64,000 bases of DNA from Trebonia sp963734665 (GCA_963734665.1 CAVTIR010000013.1:1612001-1676000); one strand, 5' to 3'; positions 42,542 to 51,507 are shown, counted from the stretch's first letter. Made by a program: numbers and translations. Notes: generated from the letters alone by a model not told the origin.

Positions 42542-44995
42542 CTACGCATCCTCTCGCTCGGGCTGGTTCTGGCTTGTGAGCAGGTCGTGCAGGACCGTGG
42601 GCGGCAGGGGCAGCGAGGAGATCGTGACTCCGTAGGGGCGGAGGGCGTCCGCGACCGCGTTGGCCACGGCAGCGGGGAAGCTCATCGAGCTGCCTTCGCC
42701 GCTGCCCTTGGCGCCGAGCCTGGTGACCGGGGACGGCGTTTGGCGGAGCAGACTGGTGAGCGGGAAGTCCGCTTCCGCAGTGGTCGGGCAAAGGTAGTCC
42801 ATGAAGGTGCCGAACTGCGGCTGCCCGGCATCGGTGTAGCGCATCTCCTCGTACAGGGCGCCGCCAAGAGCCTGCACGAGCGCGCCGTGCACCTGGCCCT
42901 CAAGCAGGGTCTTGTTCAGCACGGTGCCCGGGTCGTGCACGGTGGTGAGGTCCTCAATCGTGACAGCGAGGGTCTCGGGGTCGATCCGGACAGTGACGAC
43001 TTCGGCGACGAACCCGTAGCAGAGGCTGGAGTTGATCTGGTCGCCGGCGGTCGCCGCCGTCGCCTCGGGCGGGGTGAACGCGGCCTCGGCGTAGCTGCGT
43101 GCGCGGGAACCCGGCGGCAGCGAGCCGGGGTCCCAGTGGATGAGGCCTGCGGCGTGCCGGAACGCGACGGACCTGCCGTGGTCAGCCTGCAGCCGAACCT
43201 GGCCGTCGGCGAGTTCCAGCTCTTCGGGGTCGGCATTGAGGAGGACCCCGGCCGCGATCTTCATGGAGTGGGCGATCTCGTCGGCGGCCTCGACGAGCGC
43301 GCTGGTGACGAGGGGCGCGAAGCGGGAGGAGTAGCTGCCGGACGTGATCGTCCACGGCGTGCTGGCGGTGTCCATCTCAACGCGCGGCTTGACACTGCCC
43401 GGGGGCAGGCCGAGGCGGGCGGCGACGACGTCCCGGGCGACAGTCGCGTGGCCCTGCCCTTGCGGTACGGTCCCGAGCAGCACGGTGACGATGCCCTGCG
43501 GGTCGACGCTGACCCGCACGTGCTCGGTGGAGCCGGACTTGCCGCGGCCCTTGGTGCGCTCTTCGGCCGGGGTCGCGAGCCCGACGTAGCCGATGTTGGT
43601 CGCGGACGGGTCGGTGACAGTGGCGATCCCGATGCCGATCAGCTCCCGTCCCGGCAGCCTGCCGTCGTCGGCCTTGTCAGCCGCTCTTTGCTCCCGCTGC
43701 TCCTCGCGGCGTTTGGCGTAGCCCGAGGCCTCCAGCGCGAGGTCGAGGGCCGTGCGGTAATCGCCTGAGTCGTAGCGGCCTCCGGTAGGCGTCCGGTACG
43801 GGAACTGGCTGGCGTCAATGAGGTTGCGGTGACGGACGTCGGCCGGGTCGAGGCCGCAGGTCTCCGCGATGTCGTCGATGATCCGCTCGAGGCCGAAGTA
43901 CAGCTGTTGCCCGCCAAACCCCCGGTTCAAGCCCGTTGGCGTCTTGTTTGTCACGACCGCCCGGGCGCGGATCTTCACGACCGGGATCTGGTACGCGCCG
44001 GTGATGTTGCCGAAGCAGCGGTACAGCGTGCTGGGCTCCGGCGGCCGCAGGTACGCGCCGACGTTGTCGATCAGGTCGACCGACAGGGCAGTAATTCGGG
44101 CTTGGCCGTCGACGGCGGCAGTGAAGGTCATCTCCCGATCCGCGCCTGCGGAGCTGGCGATGAGGTGCTCGAGCCGGTCTTCAGTCCACCGCACCGGGCG
44201 GCCCGCGTGCCTGCTGGCGAGCGCCATCAGCACGACGTACGGGTAGATGCCCGCCTTGACGCCGAAGCTGCCCCCGATGTCCGGCGGCACGATCAGCCGG
44301 AACCGGGACATGGGCAGGCCCAGCGCGCCCGCGATCACCGGCACCATGGAGAACGGCCCGTGGAAGTTCGCCCACGCGGTGACCTCGGGGCCGTCGGCGG
44401 TGTCCTGCCAGTCGGCAATGACGCTGTAGCACTCCATCGGCGTCGAGGAGTACCGCGGGAACGAGTAGTCGCGGGTGATGACGCGGTCCGCGCTCGCGGT
44501 GGCCGCTTCGAAGTCGCCGAACGTGAAGGTCCGGTCGGTGGCGACGTTGCCGTCGGCGCCGTCGTGCAGCCTCGGCGCCTGGGGCGCCAGGGCGTCCCTA
44601 GTGACGGTGACGGCATTCAGCGGCTCGTAGTCGACAGCGACGAGCTCGGCGGCGTCCTCGGCGATGTAGCGGTCTGCCGCGACGACCACCGCGACCGGCT
44701 CGCCGACGAAACGCACCTTGTCCAGGCCAGACGGGTAGTAGGGCATCGGGGCGCGGACCGACAGCGGGAAGGGCCGCACCGCGGCGCGGACCTCGTCGGG
44801 GCCGATGACGGCGGCGACGCCGGGAGCGCGGCGCGCCTGGCTGAGGTCGACGCGCCTGATTCGGGCGTGCGCGTGCGGGCTGCGCACGATCGCCGCGACC
44901 AGGGTCTGGGGCAGCGGCGACAGGTCATCGAGAAACTGGCCCCGGCCGGTGAGCAGCGCCGCGTCCTCGACGCGGGCCAGCCTGGCGGGGCTCAT
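42542..44995 (-). CDS. Molybdopterin-binding large subunit of a molybdenum hydroxylase (CoxL/HmfA-like)
   Basis: 817 residues. N-terminal a/b-hammerhead domain (AALLTGRGQFLDDLSPLPQTLVAAIVRSPHAHARI) and two Mo-cofactor-binding domains (GGSFGVKAGIYPYVVLMALAS, GLNRGFGGQQLYFGLERIIDDIA, GTVPQGQGHATVARDVVAARLG, LGAKGSGEGSSMSFPAAVANAVADAL). The CO dehydrogenase active-site loop AYRCSFR is absent; the same position reads LNRGFGG, so it is not a true CO dehydrogenase. The C-terminal Glu of KGSGEGS is the likely base. It overlaps the ligase stop by 4 bases. Hydroxylation of an aromatic or furan acyl-CoA is likely. Confidence 0.9.
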   Translation of the reverse strand: MSPARLARVEDAALLTGRGQFLDDLSPLPQTLVAAIVRSPHAHARIRRVDLSQARRAPGVAAVIGPDEVRAAVRPFPLSVRAPMPYYPSGLDKVRFVGEPVAVVVAADRYIAEDAAELVAVDYEPLNAVTVTRDALAPQAPRLHDGADGNVATDRTFTFGDFEAATASADRVITRDYSFPRYSSTPMECYSVIADWQDTADGPEVTAWANFHGPFSMVPVIAGALGLPMSRFRLIVPPDIGGSFGVKAGIYPYVVLMALASRHAGRPVRWTEDRLEHLIASSAGADREMTFTAAVDGQARITALSVDLIDNVGAYLRPPEPSTLYRCFGNITGAYQIPVVKIRARAVVTNKTPTGLNRGFGGQQLYFGLERIIDDIAETCGLDPADVRHRNLIDASQFPYRTPTGGRYDSGDYRTALDLALEASGYAKRREEQREQRAADKADDGRLPGRELIGIGIATVTDPSATNIGYVGLATPAEERTKGRGKSGSTEHVRVSVDPQGIVTVLLGTVPQGQGHATVARDVVAARLGLPPGSVKPRVEMDTASTPWTITSGSYSSRFAPLVTSALVEAADEIAHSMKIAAGVLLNADPEELELADGQVRLQADHGRSVAFRHAAGLIHWDPGSLPPGSRARSYAEAAFTPPEATAATAGDQINSSLCYGFVAEVVTVRIDPETLAVTIEDLTTVHDPGTVLNKTLLEGQVHGALVQALGGALYEEMRYTDAGQPQFGTFMDYLCPTTAEADFPLTSLLRQTPSPVTRLGAKGSGEGSSMSFPAAVANAVADALRPYGVTISSLPLPPTVLHDLLTSQNQPEREDA

Positions 44996-46537
44996 CGTGC
45001 TCTCCCGTCACGGCCGCTGTCGGCCAGGACCTCCGGGCCGTCCGTGGTGAGCTGGCGGCGCAGGATCTTGCCGACCGCCGAGGTCGGGATCGACCTGACC
45101 GCGACGTACCGCTTGGGGCGCTTCACCGACGGCAGCCCCGATGAGGTGCGCACCCATTCGTCGAGCCTGGCGATCGTCTTCTCGTCGCACGTGCCGCCCG
45201 CCGGGACGAAGAACGCGGTGACTGCCGCGCCCCACTTGCCGTCCGGCGTGCCGGCGATGACGACCTGGTCGACGCCAGGGGCAGCCGCCATGGCCCGCTC
45301 GATGTCATCGGGGTAGATGTTCTCCCCGCCCGAGTTGATCATGTCGTCCACGCGTCCGGAGACCCACAGGTCACCTTCGTCGTCGAGGTACCCGAGGTCG
45401 CCCGTGTAGTACCAGCCGCCGCGAATCGCCTTGGCGTCCGCGTCGGGCCGGCGCCAGTAGCCGTCGAAGGCCTCGGGTGAGTCCATCGCGACAATCACCT
45501 GGCCCTGCTCGCCGTCGGCGACAAGTGCGTCAGGCGGCGCCGCCGGCTCGGGGCTGACGAGCCGCAGCCGGCCGAAGACCCCGGCGCGGCCCGCGCAGCC
45601 CGGCTTGCGCGCAGTGTCGGCGCTGACGCTGAACGTGTAGACCTCGGTGCTGCCGAAGTGGTTAACCATGACCTCTGGGTGCAGCGTGTCGATAAGCTCG
45701 GCGGCGAGGGCCGGGGACATGGGGGCACCCGCGTAGGCAAGGCGACGGACGGTACGCAGGTCCCCGAGGCGGCCCGTGCGGGCGAGGGCCCAGTAGGCGG
45801 TGGGGACGAGGTAGAGGGTGTCGATGCCCTCGGACTCGATGAGCTCAACGGACTGCGCCGCGTCGAAGCTGGCCTGCGGCACCCACGTGCCGGAGCCGAT
45901 GACGCTGGACAGCAGCGTGCGCAGGCCCATCGTGTGGAACATCGGCATCACGCCGAGGCTGACCGCGCCCATCGGCTGCCTGGTCTGGATGAGGTGCGCG
46001 ACGGCGGCCGCGCACTCGGCGCGGTGGGAGCGGGGCACACCCTTCGGCCGACCTGTGGTGCCGGAGGTATACAGCATGACGCTGACCGCGTCGTCGGACG
46101 GCGGCGGTCCTCCTGGGGGTTTCCCACCGCCGGCGTGGAGTTCTGCCAGCTCCGCCGACCCGGCGACCGGCGGGCGGGTCCGTGTGCCACAAAGTGCCTG
46201 GGCCAGCTTGGCATCGGTCGTGTCGTCGGTGACGACCAGGGCCGGCTCGACAGTCGTCGAGGCAGTAGGCGACTTCGGCAGCGGAGAACCGCACCGACAG
46301 CGGCACGGAGACCGCGCCGAGTTTGTTCACGGCCAGGTGCAGGCTGGCCAGGGGCTCCCCGCCACCCAGGGCGAGCAGTACGCGCTCGCCCGCCCTGACC
46401 CCGGCGGCGGCAACGGCGGCAGCCAGCCGATCGGTGCGGGCGTCCCATTCGGCGTAGGTGAGGGGACGGGGGCCACCGACGGCGCAGCGGGCCGGGAATC
46501 GTTCGGCTGACCTCCGCAAGGCGGATCCGAGGTCCAT
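44992..46537 (-). pseudogene. Acyl-CoA ligase (AMP-binding), single-base frameshift
   Basis: The gene starts at ATG 46537 with GGAGG upstream (MDLGSALRRSAERFPARCAV). The frame holds to AEVAYCLDDC, then breaks at about 46247-46256, where one extra base shifts it. Removing it gives CLDDCEPALVVTDDTTDAKLAQALCG and continues to the Walker-like P-loop VMLYTSGTTGRPKGVPRSHR. The rest is intact: NHFGSTEVYTF, GWYYTGDLGYLDDEGDLWVSGRVDDMINSGGENIYP and the terminal Lys motif SAVGKILRRQL. It would activate a carboxylic acid as CoA ester for the hydroxylase encoded next. It could be a true mutation or a sequencing error; the other operon genes are intact. Confidence 0.85.
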
Positions 46538-46601
46538 GCTGCCTCCGGCAAAGCTCCGTCGCTCTGGACTGTCTTGGACGCTGCCCTTCGGCATTAGTCT
46601 T

Positions 46602-46618
46602 AAACAGACCATCTGTTT
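46602..46618. promoter_or_regulatory. PadR operator candidate AAACAGA-cca-TCTGTTT
   Basis: A perfect 7-bp inverted repeat with a 3-base spacer lies in the 115-base gap between the divergent catabolic operon and the padR-like gene, 65 bases from the ligase start and 35 bases from the regulator start. It is well placed to control both. Confidence 0.5.
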
Positions 46619-46652
46619 CGGATTGTTAGCCGGTTCGCTACCCTTGTCAACC

Positions 46653-47411
46653 ATGACGCCGAGCGACTCCTGGGGACGGTTGAGCCCGACGTCCTACGTG
46701 GTGCTCGGCATGATCGCGCTGCGCGGCCCGAGCACGCCGTACGACCTCAAGCGGGCGGTCGGTCACTCGATCGGGTACTTCTGGCCGTTCCCGCACGCGC
46801 AGCTGTATTCCGAGCCCAAGCGCTTGACGGAGGCGGGCCTGCTCGCCCTGACAAGCGAGAACGGCGGACGACGGCGGCTGGTCTACGACATCACCGAGGC
46901 GGGGCGCGCTGCCGTGAGCGCCTGGCTGGCGGAGCCGACGAACGACCAGATGCAGGTGCGCGACATGGCGGAGATGAAGCTGTTCTTCTCCGAAATGGCG
47001 CGGCCCGAGGACATGCGGGCGCTCGCCGACCAGCAGGTCGAGCAGCACCGACAGCGGATCGCCGTCTACGAGTCGATGATGACGCGATTCGGGCACCGCC
47101 CTGAGTACGCCGGGCGGGTCATCTCGCTGCGCCTCGGGCTGCGGATCGAGTACGCAGCGCTGGAGTTCTGGACCGGGTACGCCGCGGAGACGCGCGCCGG
47201 TACCACCGCCGAGGGAGACCGTCAGCTGAGGCCGTCGTTATGGATGCCGACGGAGGAGGCTGCCGGGGTCGCGCGCGTCCTGGTCGGTCGCCCCCGAGAT
47301 CGGCTTAGCTTGTCGAGGGCTTCGGCTCCGGGAAGAGCTGCGCGGAGGTCTCCCCCAGGTAGGCGCGCTTCAGCCATGCCGCGAGGACGTCTGCATTGCG
47401 GCAAGCGCTGA
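46653..47411 (+). CDS. PadR-family transcriptional regulator with altered C-terminus
   Basis: 252 residues. Residues 10-85 are the PadR winged helix (SPTSYVVLGMIALRGPSTPYDLKRAVGHSIGYFWPFPHAQLYSEPKRLTEAGLL). The vir-like C-terminal helices (MAEMKLFFSEMARPEDMRALADQQVEQHRQRIAVYESMM) follow to about residue 195. After 47293 the frame crosses into the duplicated unit carrying the Rpn-like gene on the other strand, and the last 40 residues are an Arg/Pro/Ser-rich run-on. The original end was probably lost when that unit arrived. It likely represses the divergent hydroxylase operon in response to its aromatic substrate. Confidence 0.82.
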   Translation: MTPSDSWGRLSPTSYVVLGMIALRGPSTPYDLKRAVGHSIGYFWPFPHAQLYSEPKRLTEAGLLALTSENGGRRRLVYDITEAGRAAVSAWLAEPTNDQMQVRDMAEMKLFFSEMARPEDMRALADQQVEQHRQRIAVYESMMTRFGHRPEYAGRVISLRLGLRIEYAALEFWTGYAAETRAGTTAEGDRQLRPSLWMPTEEAAGVARVLVGRPRDRLSLSRASAPGRAARRSPPGRRASAMPRGRLHCGKR

Positions 47412-48357
47412 TCGTGTTGAGCGCGTGCTCGCAGGGCGCGTCACCCCTAAGAACAAGGTATTCCTTGAGATTGCTGGCGGTGGTGGCGACCTCAACTTCG
47501 GCCCTCACGTTGGCAGCTTCGGCCCTCACGTTGGCAGCTTCGGCCCTCACATTGGCAGCTTCAGCCTTCTCCTTGGCAGCTTCAGCCTTGGCCTCAGTTA
47601 CTGCAGCTTCGGCTTCGGCTACTGCAGCTTCGGCCTCGGCCTCGGCTTCAGCCCTTACCTTGGCCTCGTACTCGCGGAAGGACTCCAGCTCGCGGAGCCG
47701 CTCGAACATGTCCGGCCGCAACGCCTCTCCCACCATGGTCATCTCTGGGACCTCCTCCACAATAGTCCGAAGATAAAGATTCGCCAGCGTCAGGTCACTG
47801 CGCGACATCTCCTCCAGCAGCTCCCGCGCGCCGGGCGGCACCCCCGTGTCGAACCTCGCCAGGGCGGCGGGAAGCGCCCGAGCGCCGAGCGACAGCTTCG
47901 CATCCTCCATCACCCGCAGGTCCTCCCCTGAATGGAACGACGCCGCGAACGCGAGCTCCGCCCGGCGGGCTGCGTCCTCCGCCCGGAACCGCGCCGCCTC
48001 AGACGCCCGGTCCGACAGCACGAACAAGTGACCGCCCGCGTCAACGTTCCTGACCCCACTGCCGTGGTAAGCGTGCAGCGTCGCGTACTTGTCCTTCCCG
48101 AACCTCCGCTGCATCTCCACCGTCGCGAAGAACACCGGCCTGCCCTTCCGCAGCAGCCGCACCGTCCCGTCGGTGTACACCGTGTTCCCGTCCCGCATCG
48201 GGTGGGCGTCCGGCGCCGCCACCACCTCGTCATGCTCCGGCAACCGCACCCCGGCCGCCTCCGCCAGCGCAACCGCCGCGTCCGGGTACCGCTGCACGAC
48301 CGCGCACACCAGCTCATGCCTAGCACTTGGACTTCCCATAGCACCCAAGGTAGCACT
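47293..48357. repeat. Duplicated unit, copy 1 (Rpn-like gene with flanks)
   Basis: 47659-48357 matches 55504-56202 base for base except for rare changes (for example A/G at 47790 versus 55635). The C-terminal part and about 12 bases after the stop (from 47293, matching 55146) are clearly homologous but diverged and differ in length by 8 bases. Sequence outside differs. Confidence 0.85.
47305..48339 (-). CDS. Rpn/PD-(D/E)XK nuclease-like protein with coiled-coil tail, copy 1
   Basis: 344 residues from the ATG at 48339 (MGSPSARHELV). Residues of about 45-100 resemble the PD-(D/E)XK core of Rpn-type proteins: TDGTVRLLRKGRPVFFATVEMQRRFGKDKYATLHAY, with the Asp, the E-x-Q pair and a following Lys. 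A helical middle (LLEEMSRSDLTLANLYLRTIVEEVPEMTMVGEAL) leads to a heptad coiled coil of AEAANVR repeats encoded by 21-bp tandem repeats (about 47507-47570). The end AWLKRAYLGETSAQLFPEPKP is conserved with copy 2. Such families are highly expanded in actinomycetes and are thought to act on DNA. Function here is unknown. Confidence 0.7.
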   Translation of the reverse strand: MGSPSARHELVCAVVQRYPDAAVALAEAAGVRLPEHDEVVAAPDAHPMRDGNTVYTDGTVRLLRKGRPVFFATVEMQRRFGKDKYATLHAYHGSGVRNVDAGGHLFVLSDRASEAARFRAEDAARRAELAFAASFHSGEDLRVMEDAKLSLGARALPAALARFDTGVPPGARELLEEMSRSDLTLANLYLRTIVEEVPEMTMVGEALRPDMFERLRELESFREYEAKVRAEAEAEAEAAVAEAEAAVTEAKAEAAKEKAEAANVRAEAANVRAEAANVRAEVEVATTASNLKEYLVLRGDAPCEHALNTISACRNADVLAAWLKRAYLGETSAQLFPEPKPSTS

Positions 48358-48645
48358 AGCCGTCGCGCAGACGATCTTTTAATCGATCCACCGTCCTTTA
48401 TTTAGTTCTACTAGAACCTTCAAGCGTAACCATCGATCTTTTCGGTTACATGAGTAGATCATACCCGACTGCTGTCGACTACAACCATCTCAGCGAGTGC
48501 ACGAGTCAGGTCACGGATTTGCCTTGCGATGCCGTCAGCCTGGTCGTGGAGCTGGGCTACCGGGCTCGACACGCAGGGAGCATGACTGGGCCCACAGCCC
48601 GACGGCTCCGAGGAGGAAATACCACGCGGCTTCCGGGTGGTGGCG
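48358..48645. other. Upstream region of Rpn-like copy 1
   Basis: About 290 bases, A/T-rich near the gene. It shares short blocks with the region upstream of copy 2 (TTCTACTAGAAC, GAGTAGATC, GTCGACT) although the rest is unrelated. A minus-strand open frame near 48459-48656 has a helical-looking end but no recognisable family. Confidence 0.4.
48405..48417. promoter_or_regulatory. Palindrome GTTCTA-C-TAGAAC upstream of Rpn-like copy 1
   Basis: A 13-base perfect palindrome about 66 bases before the start. An 11-base version of the same sequence (TTCTACTAGAA) lies 69 bases before the start of copy 2 at 56253-56263, inside otherwise diverged DNA. Confidence 0.5.
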
Positions 48646-51507
48646 TCAGCGGTCAAACGATGGCATGCCGCCGCGCTGGGTCGCCGTACGGCCGAGGTCG
48701 GACGCCCGGCGGCCGGCCGAGGCCACGACGGCGACCACGAGGTCGAGCAACTCGCGGCAGCGGGCTAGAGTCCGTGCCGGTCGGCTGGCCGCGCGCAACG
48801 GCGCGCGCAGCCGGCGGGCCGCGATAAGCACGCGGAACTCGTCGCGGAGCAGCGGGAGCGTGCGGACCGCGAACGTCACGGCATACGCCCACTCGTTGAC
48901 GGGCATGCCAAGCCTTCGCAATGGCGAGGCGACGCGCGTGAACGCCGCCGGGAGCTCCTCGACCCGCGTTGTCCAGATGAGGAGCAGCGACAGCGCGAAG
49001 AAGAGGGCCGTGAGGAGCAGCGACTCCGCATACAGGACGATTCCGCCGCCCTCGGCCGCCGCCACGCCGCCGACCGCGAGGATCGCCGCGACCGGCCACG
49101 GGACGCGAGGAAGGACGCTCAGCGGCAGCTTCGCGGCGGCGACCCCCGCCGCGAGGAGCACGGCGAGCACCGCGATGGTGGGCCACTCGGGCACGATCAA
49201 GGACGCTATGGTCGCCGCCGCCAGGACGCCGATCTTCGTCGCCGGCCCGAGCCGGTGGAGCGCGGAGGTACCTGGCACCGCGCGGAACACGAGGCCGCCG
49301 CGCCGGGGACGGGCCGGCTGCGACGTCGCGGGCTGCCCTGGCGAAGCGCCGGGCAGGACGACCGTGCCGTCGGTCACCTCGATCGTCCGGGTGCAGGCGA
49401 GGCCCATGTCCTCAAGGTCGTGCGAGATGACCACGAGCGTCAGGCCGTCGATGCGGCGCATGTGCCCGAGAAGCTCAAGCAGCCCGCGCCGGCTCTCCCG
49501 GTCGAGGCCCGCGAGGGGCTCGTCAAGGACGAGCACTCGCGGCCGCGACGCCAGGAGTCCCGCGATCGCGACGCGTCGCATCTGGCCACCGCTCAGCTCG
49601 TCGACGCTGCGCCCCGCGAGTTCCGCGGGCAGGCCGACACGGTGCAGGCTCGTTGCAGCGAATGCGCCGCCCTCCTCCGGGGCCAGCTTCGCGTCGAATC
49701 CGGCAGCGGCGAGGATGTCCTCGGCAACGGTCGGCCGCTGAAGCTGCAGTCTCGCGTGCTGAAACGACAGCGCTACCGCACCGACCGACTCTGCGGCGGG
49801 CATGCCGTCGATCGTGACGGTGCCGCCGGTCGGCTTGATCAGCCCGGCGAGCACCCAGGCGAGCGTCGACTTGCCTGACCCGTTCTCACCCGTGATCAGG
49901 AGCCCCTCGCCCTCGTGGACGTCAAGGTCAACCGAACGCAGCGCGGTGACCTCCCAGGGCGTGCCCGCGTCGAACCGGTGGCCGACGCCGCGAACGCGGA
50001 TGACCGGCTCGCCCGGTGTGCCGGGCGCATTACCGGACTCCGCCGACGCGGCGCCCGGGGCACGGTGTTCCGAAGCATGGGCTTCCGAAGCACGGGCGTC
50101 CGCCGCCTCGCTGCCACTGTGTTCGACGACGGCGGAGTGTCCGATGACCGCGGCGTCGACGATCCTGCCGTCGGCGAGGCCGACGACGCGGTCGGCACGC
50201 GCCGCCTCCGCCGGGTCGTGCGTGACGTGCACGACGGCGGTGCCCGCCTGGGCCGGCAGGGAGGCAAGGAGGTCGATGATCTCGGCGCGGCCGGCTGCGT
50301 CGAGCATCGACGTCGACTCGTCGGAGATGAGAAGGGCGGGGCGCCTGGCCATCGCGGCCGCGATGGCCAGGCGCTGCAGCTGCCCGCCGGACAGCGACTC
50401 GGTGCTCGCCGCAGCGAGGCCGGCCAGGCCGACCGAACCGAGGAGCGCGTCCACGTCAACCGGGTACCCGGGAGGCAGTCCCCAGCGCAGGTCCTCACCG
50501 ACGGTGCTGCCGATCACCTGCGCCTCGGCCCGCTGCCCCACGACCGCAGTGCCGCCGGGCAGCCCTAGCCCGACGCGGCCCGGGCGGCGAACCGAGCCGC
50601 TCGTGGGCTCGGCGCCGGCGAGCAGCGACACCAGCGTGGACTTCCCGGCCCCGTTCGGCCCCACGACCGCGACGAACTCCCCGGGTTCGACGGCCAGGTC
50701 GACATCGACGAGCGCGTCCCGCCCCGACGCCGCGCGGTGGCCGAAGCCGACTCCGGAGAGCTCGAGCGGCACCGGCGCGACAGGCGCGTCCGTCGCGGCG
50801 TCTGCGCGCGCGGCAGCGTCAAACAGGTCGCTCTGCGCGAGCCATTCGACGCGGCGCGCGGCGAGGATCACGAAGGCGTTCGTGAGGAGCATCTCCAGCA
50901 GCACGCCGATGACGATCACCGCCGCGACCACGACTGGCCAGGCTCCGAGGACCGTGTCGGTGACACGGACCACGGCGTCACCGGCCGGGGCGGGAAGGCG
51001 AAGGGATTCGGCGATATGGACGACGCCCACGAAGGTCGCGCGTATCGTCCCGAGCGTTAGCTCGCGGATGCCCGCGAATAGGAACGACACACCCACGACG
51101 GCGGCAGCCGAGACGGGTGCGAGCCCTGCGGCGAGCAGGGCGACCGCGCCGGATCCGCGACCGTGGCGTCGCATGATCCCGCAAGTCCCGCCAAGCACCG
51201 CGCATCCCGCGATGACGATTGTCGCGAACACGCCGGCGGCAAGGAAGGCGACAAACCCCGCCGCGACCGCTGCCGCGATGACCGCGCGCACCCGGTGCCG
51301 GAGTCCGACGATCGCGAACGGCACGGTCGACAGCAGCATGATCACGCCGAGGTGCGGCAGGAACGTGCCGACCGACACGATAATCACGGCAAGCGCGCCG
51401 AACACGCCGGCGTTCGCGACCTCCGCCGGGCGCAGGGCGCCCGAGCGCGTCTCAGGAACAATCTGCGGACTCACGGGACGCACGGCCGAACGCGTCGGCA
51501 CGCTCAT
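48646..51507 (-). CDS. Single-polypeptide ECF-type ABC transporter (S-A-A-T fusion)
   Basis: About 953 residues from ATG 51507. Residues of about 25-220 form a polytopic membrane domain of the DUF2232/S-component kind. Two ABC ATPase domains follow: the first with Walker A GPNGAGKST, signature LSGGQLQRLAIAAAMA and LLISDESTSMLD; the second with GENGSGKST, LSGGQMRRVAIAGLLA and VLDEPLAGLD. Both end in a His switch (VTHDP, ISHDL). The last 230 residues are a CbiQ/EcfT-like transmembrane protein with the basic coupling motif (RRLRAPLRAA). All parts of an energy-coupling-factor vitamin or metal importer are thus in one chain. The substrate is unknown. Confidence 0.85.
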   Translation of the reverse strand: MSVPTRSAVRPVSPQIVPETRSGALRPAEVANAGVFGALAVIIVSVGTFLPHLGVIMLLSTVPFAIVGLRHRVRAVIAAAVAAGFVAFLAAGVFATIVIAGCAVLGGTCGIMRRHGRGSGAVALLAAGLAPVSAAAVVGVSFLFAGIRELTLGTIRATFVGVVHIAESLRLPAPAGDAVVRVTDTVLGAWPVVVAAVIVIGVLLEMLLTNAFVILAARRVEWLAQSDLFDAAARADAATDAPVAPVPLELSGVGFGHRAASGRDALVDVDLAVEPGEFVAVVGPNGAGKSTLVSLLAGAEPTSGSVRRPGRVGLGLPGGTAVVGQRAEAQVIGSTVGEDLRWGLPPGYPVDVDALLGSVGLAGLAAASTESLSGGQLQRLAIAAAMARRPALLISDESTSMLDAAGRAEIIDLLASLPAQAGTAVVHVTHDPAEAARADRVVGLADGRIVDAAVIGHSAVVEHSGSEAADARASEAHASEHRAPGAASAESGNAPGTPGEPVIRVRGVGHRFDAGTPWEVTALRSVDLDVHEGEGLLITGENGSGKSTLAWVLAGLIKPTGGTVTIDGMPAAESVGAVALSFQHARLQLQRPTVAEDILAAAGFDAKLAPEEGGAFAATSLHRVGLPAELAGRSVDELSGGQMRRVAIAGLLASRPRVLVLDEPLAGLDRESRRGLLELLGHMRRIDGLTLVVISHDLEDMGLACTRTIEVTDGTVVLPGASPGQPATSQPARPRRGGLVFRAVPGTSALHRLGPATKIGVLAAATIASLIVPEWPTIAVLAVLLAAGVAAAKLPLSVLPRVPWPVAAILAVGGVAAAEGGGIVLYAESLLLTALFFALSLLLIWTTRVEELPAAFTRVASPLRRLGMPVNEWAYAVTFAVRTLPLLRDEFRVLIAARRLRAPLRAASRPARTLARCRELLDLVVAVVASAGRRASDLGRTATQRGGMPSFDR

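Noticed and set aside
40862..43768. A 968-codon open frame on the plus strand
   Set aside because: It lies antisense to the crotonase, FAD-subunit and Mo-subunit genes, which carry complete family motifs. Its translation is Gly/Arg/Ala-rich without any domain. Such frames are common opposite high-G+C genes.
42542..44995. Aerobic CO dehydrogenase large subunit
   Set aside because: The active-site loop AYRCSFR with its Cys is missing (LNRGFGG instead), and the neighbours are a CoA ligase and a crotonase, so CO oxidation is unlikely.
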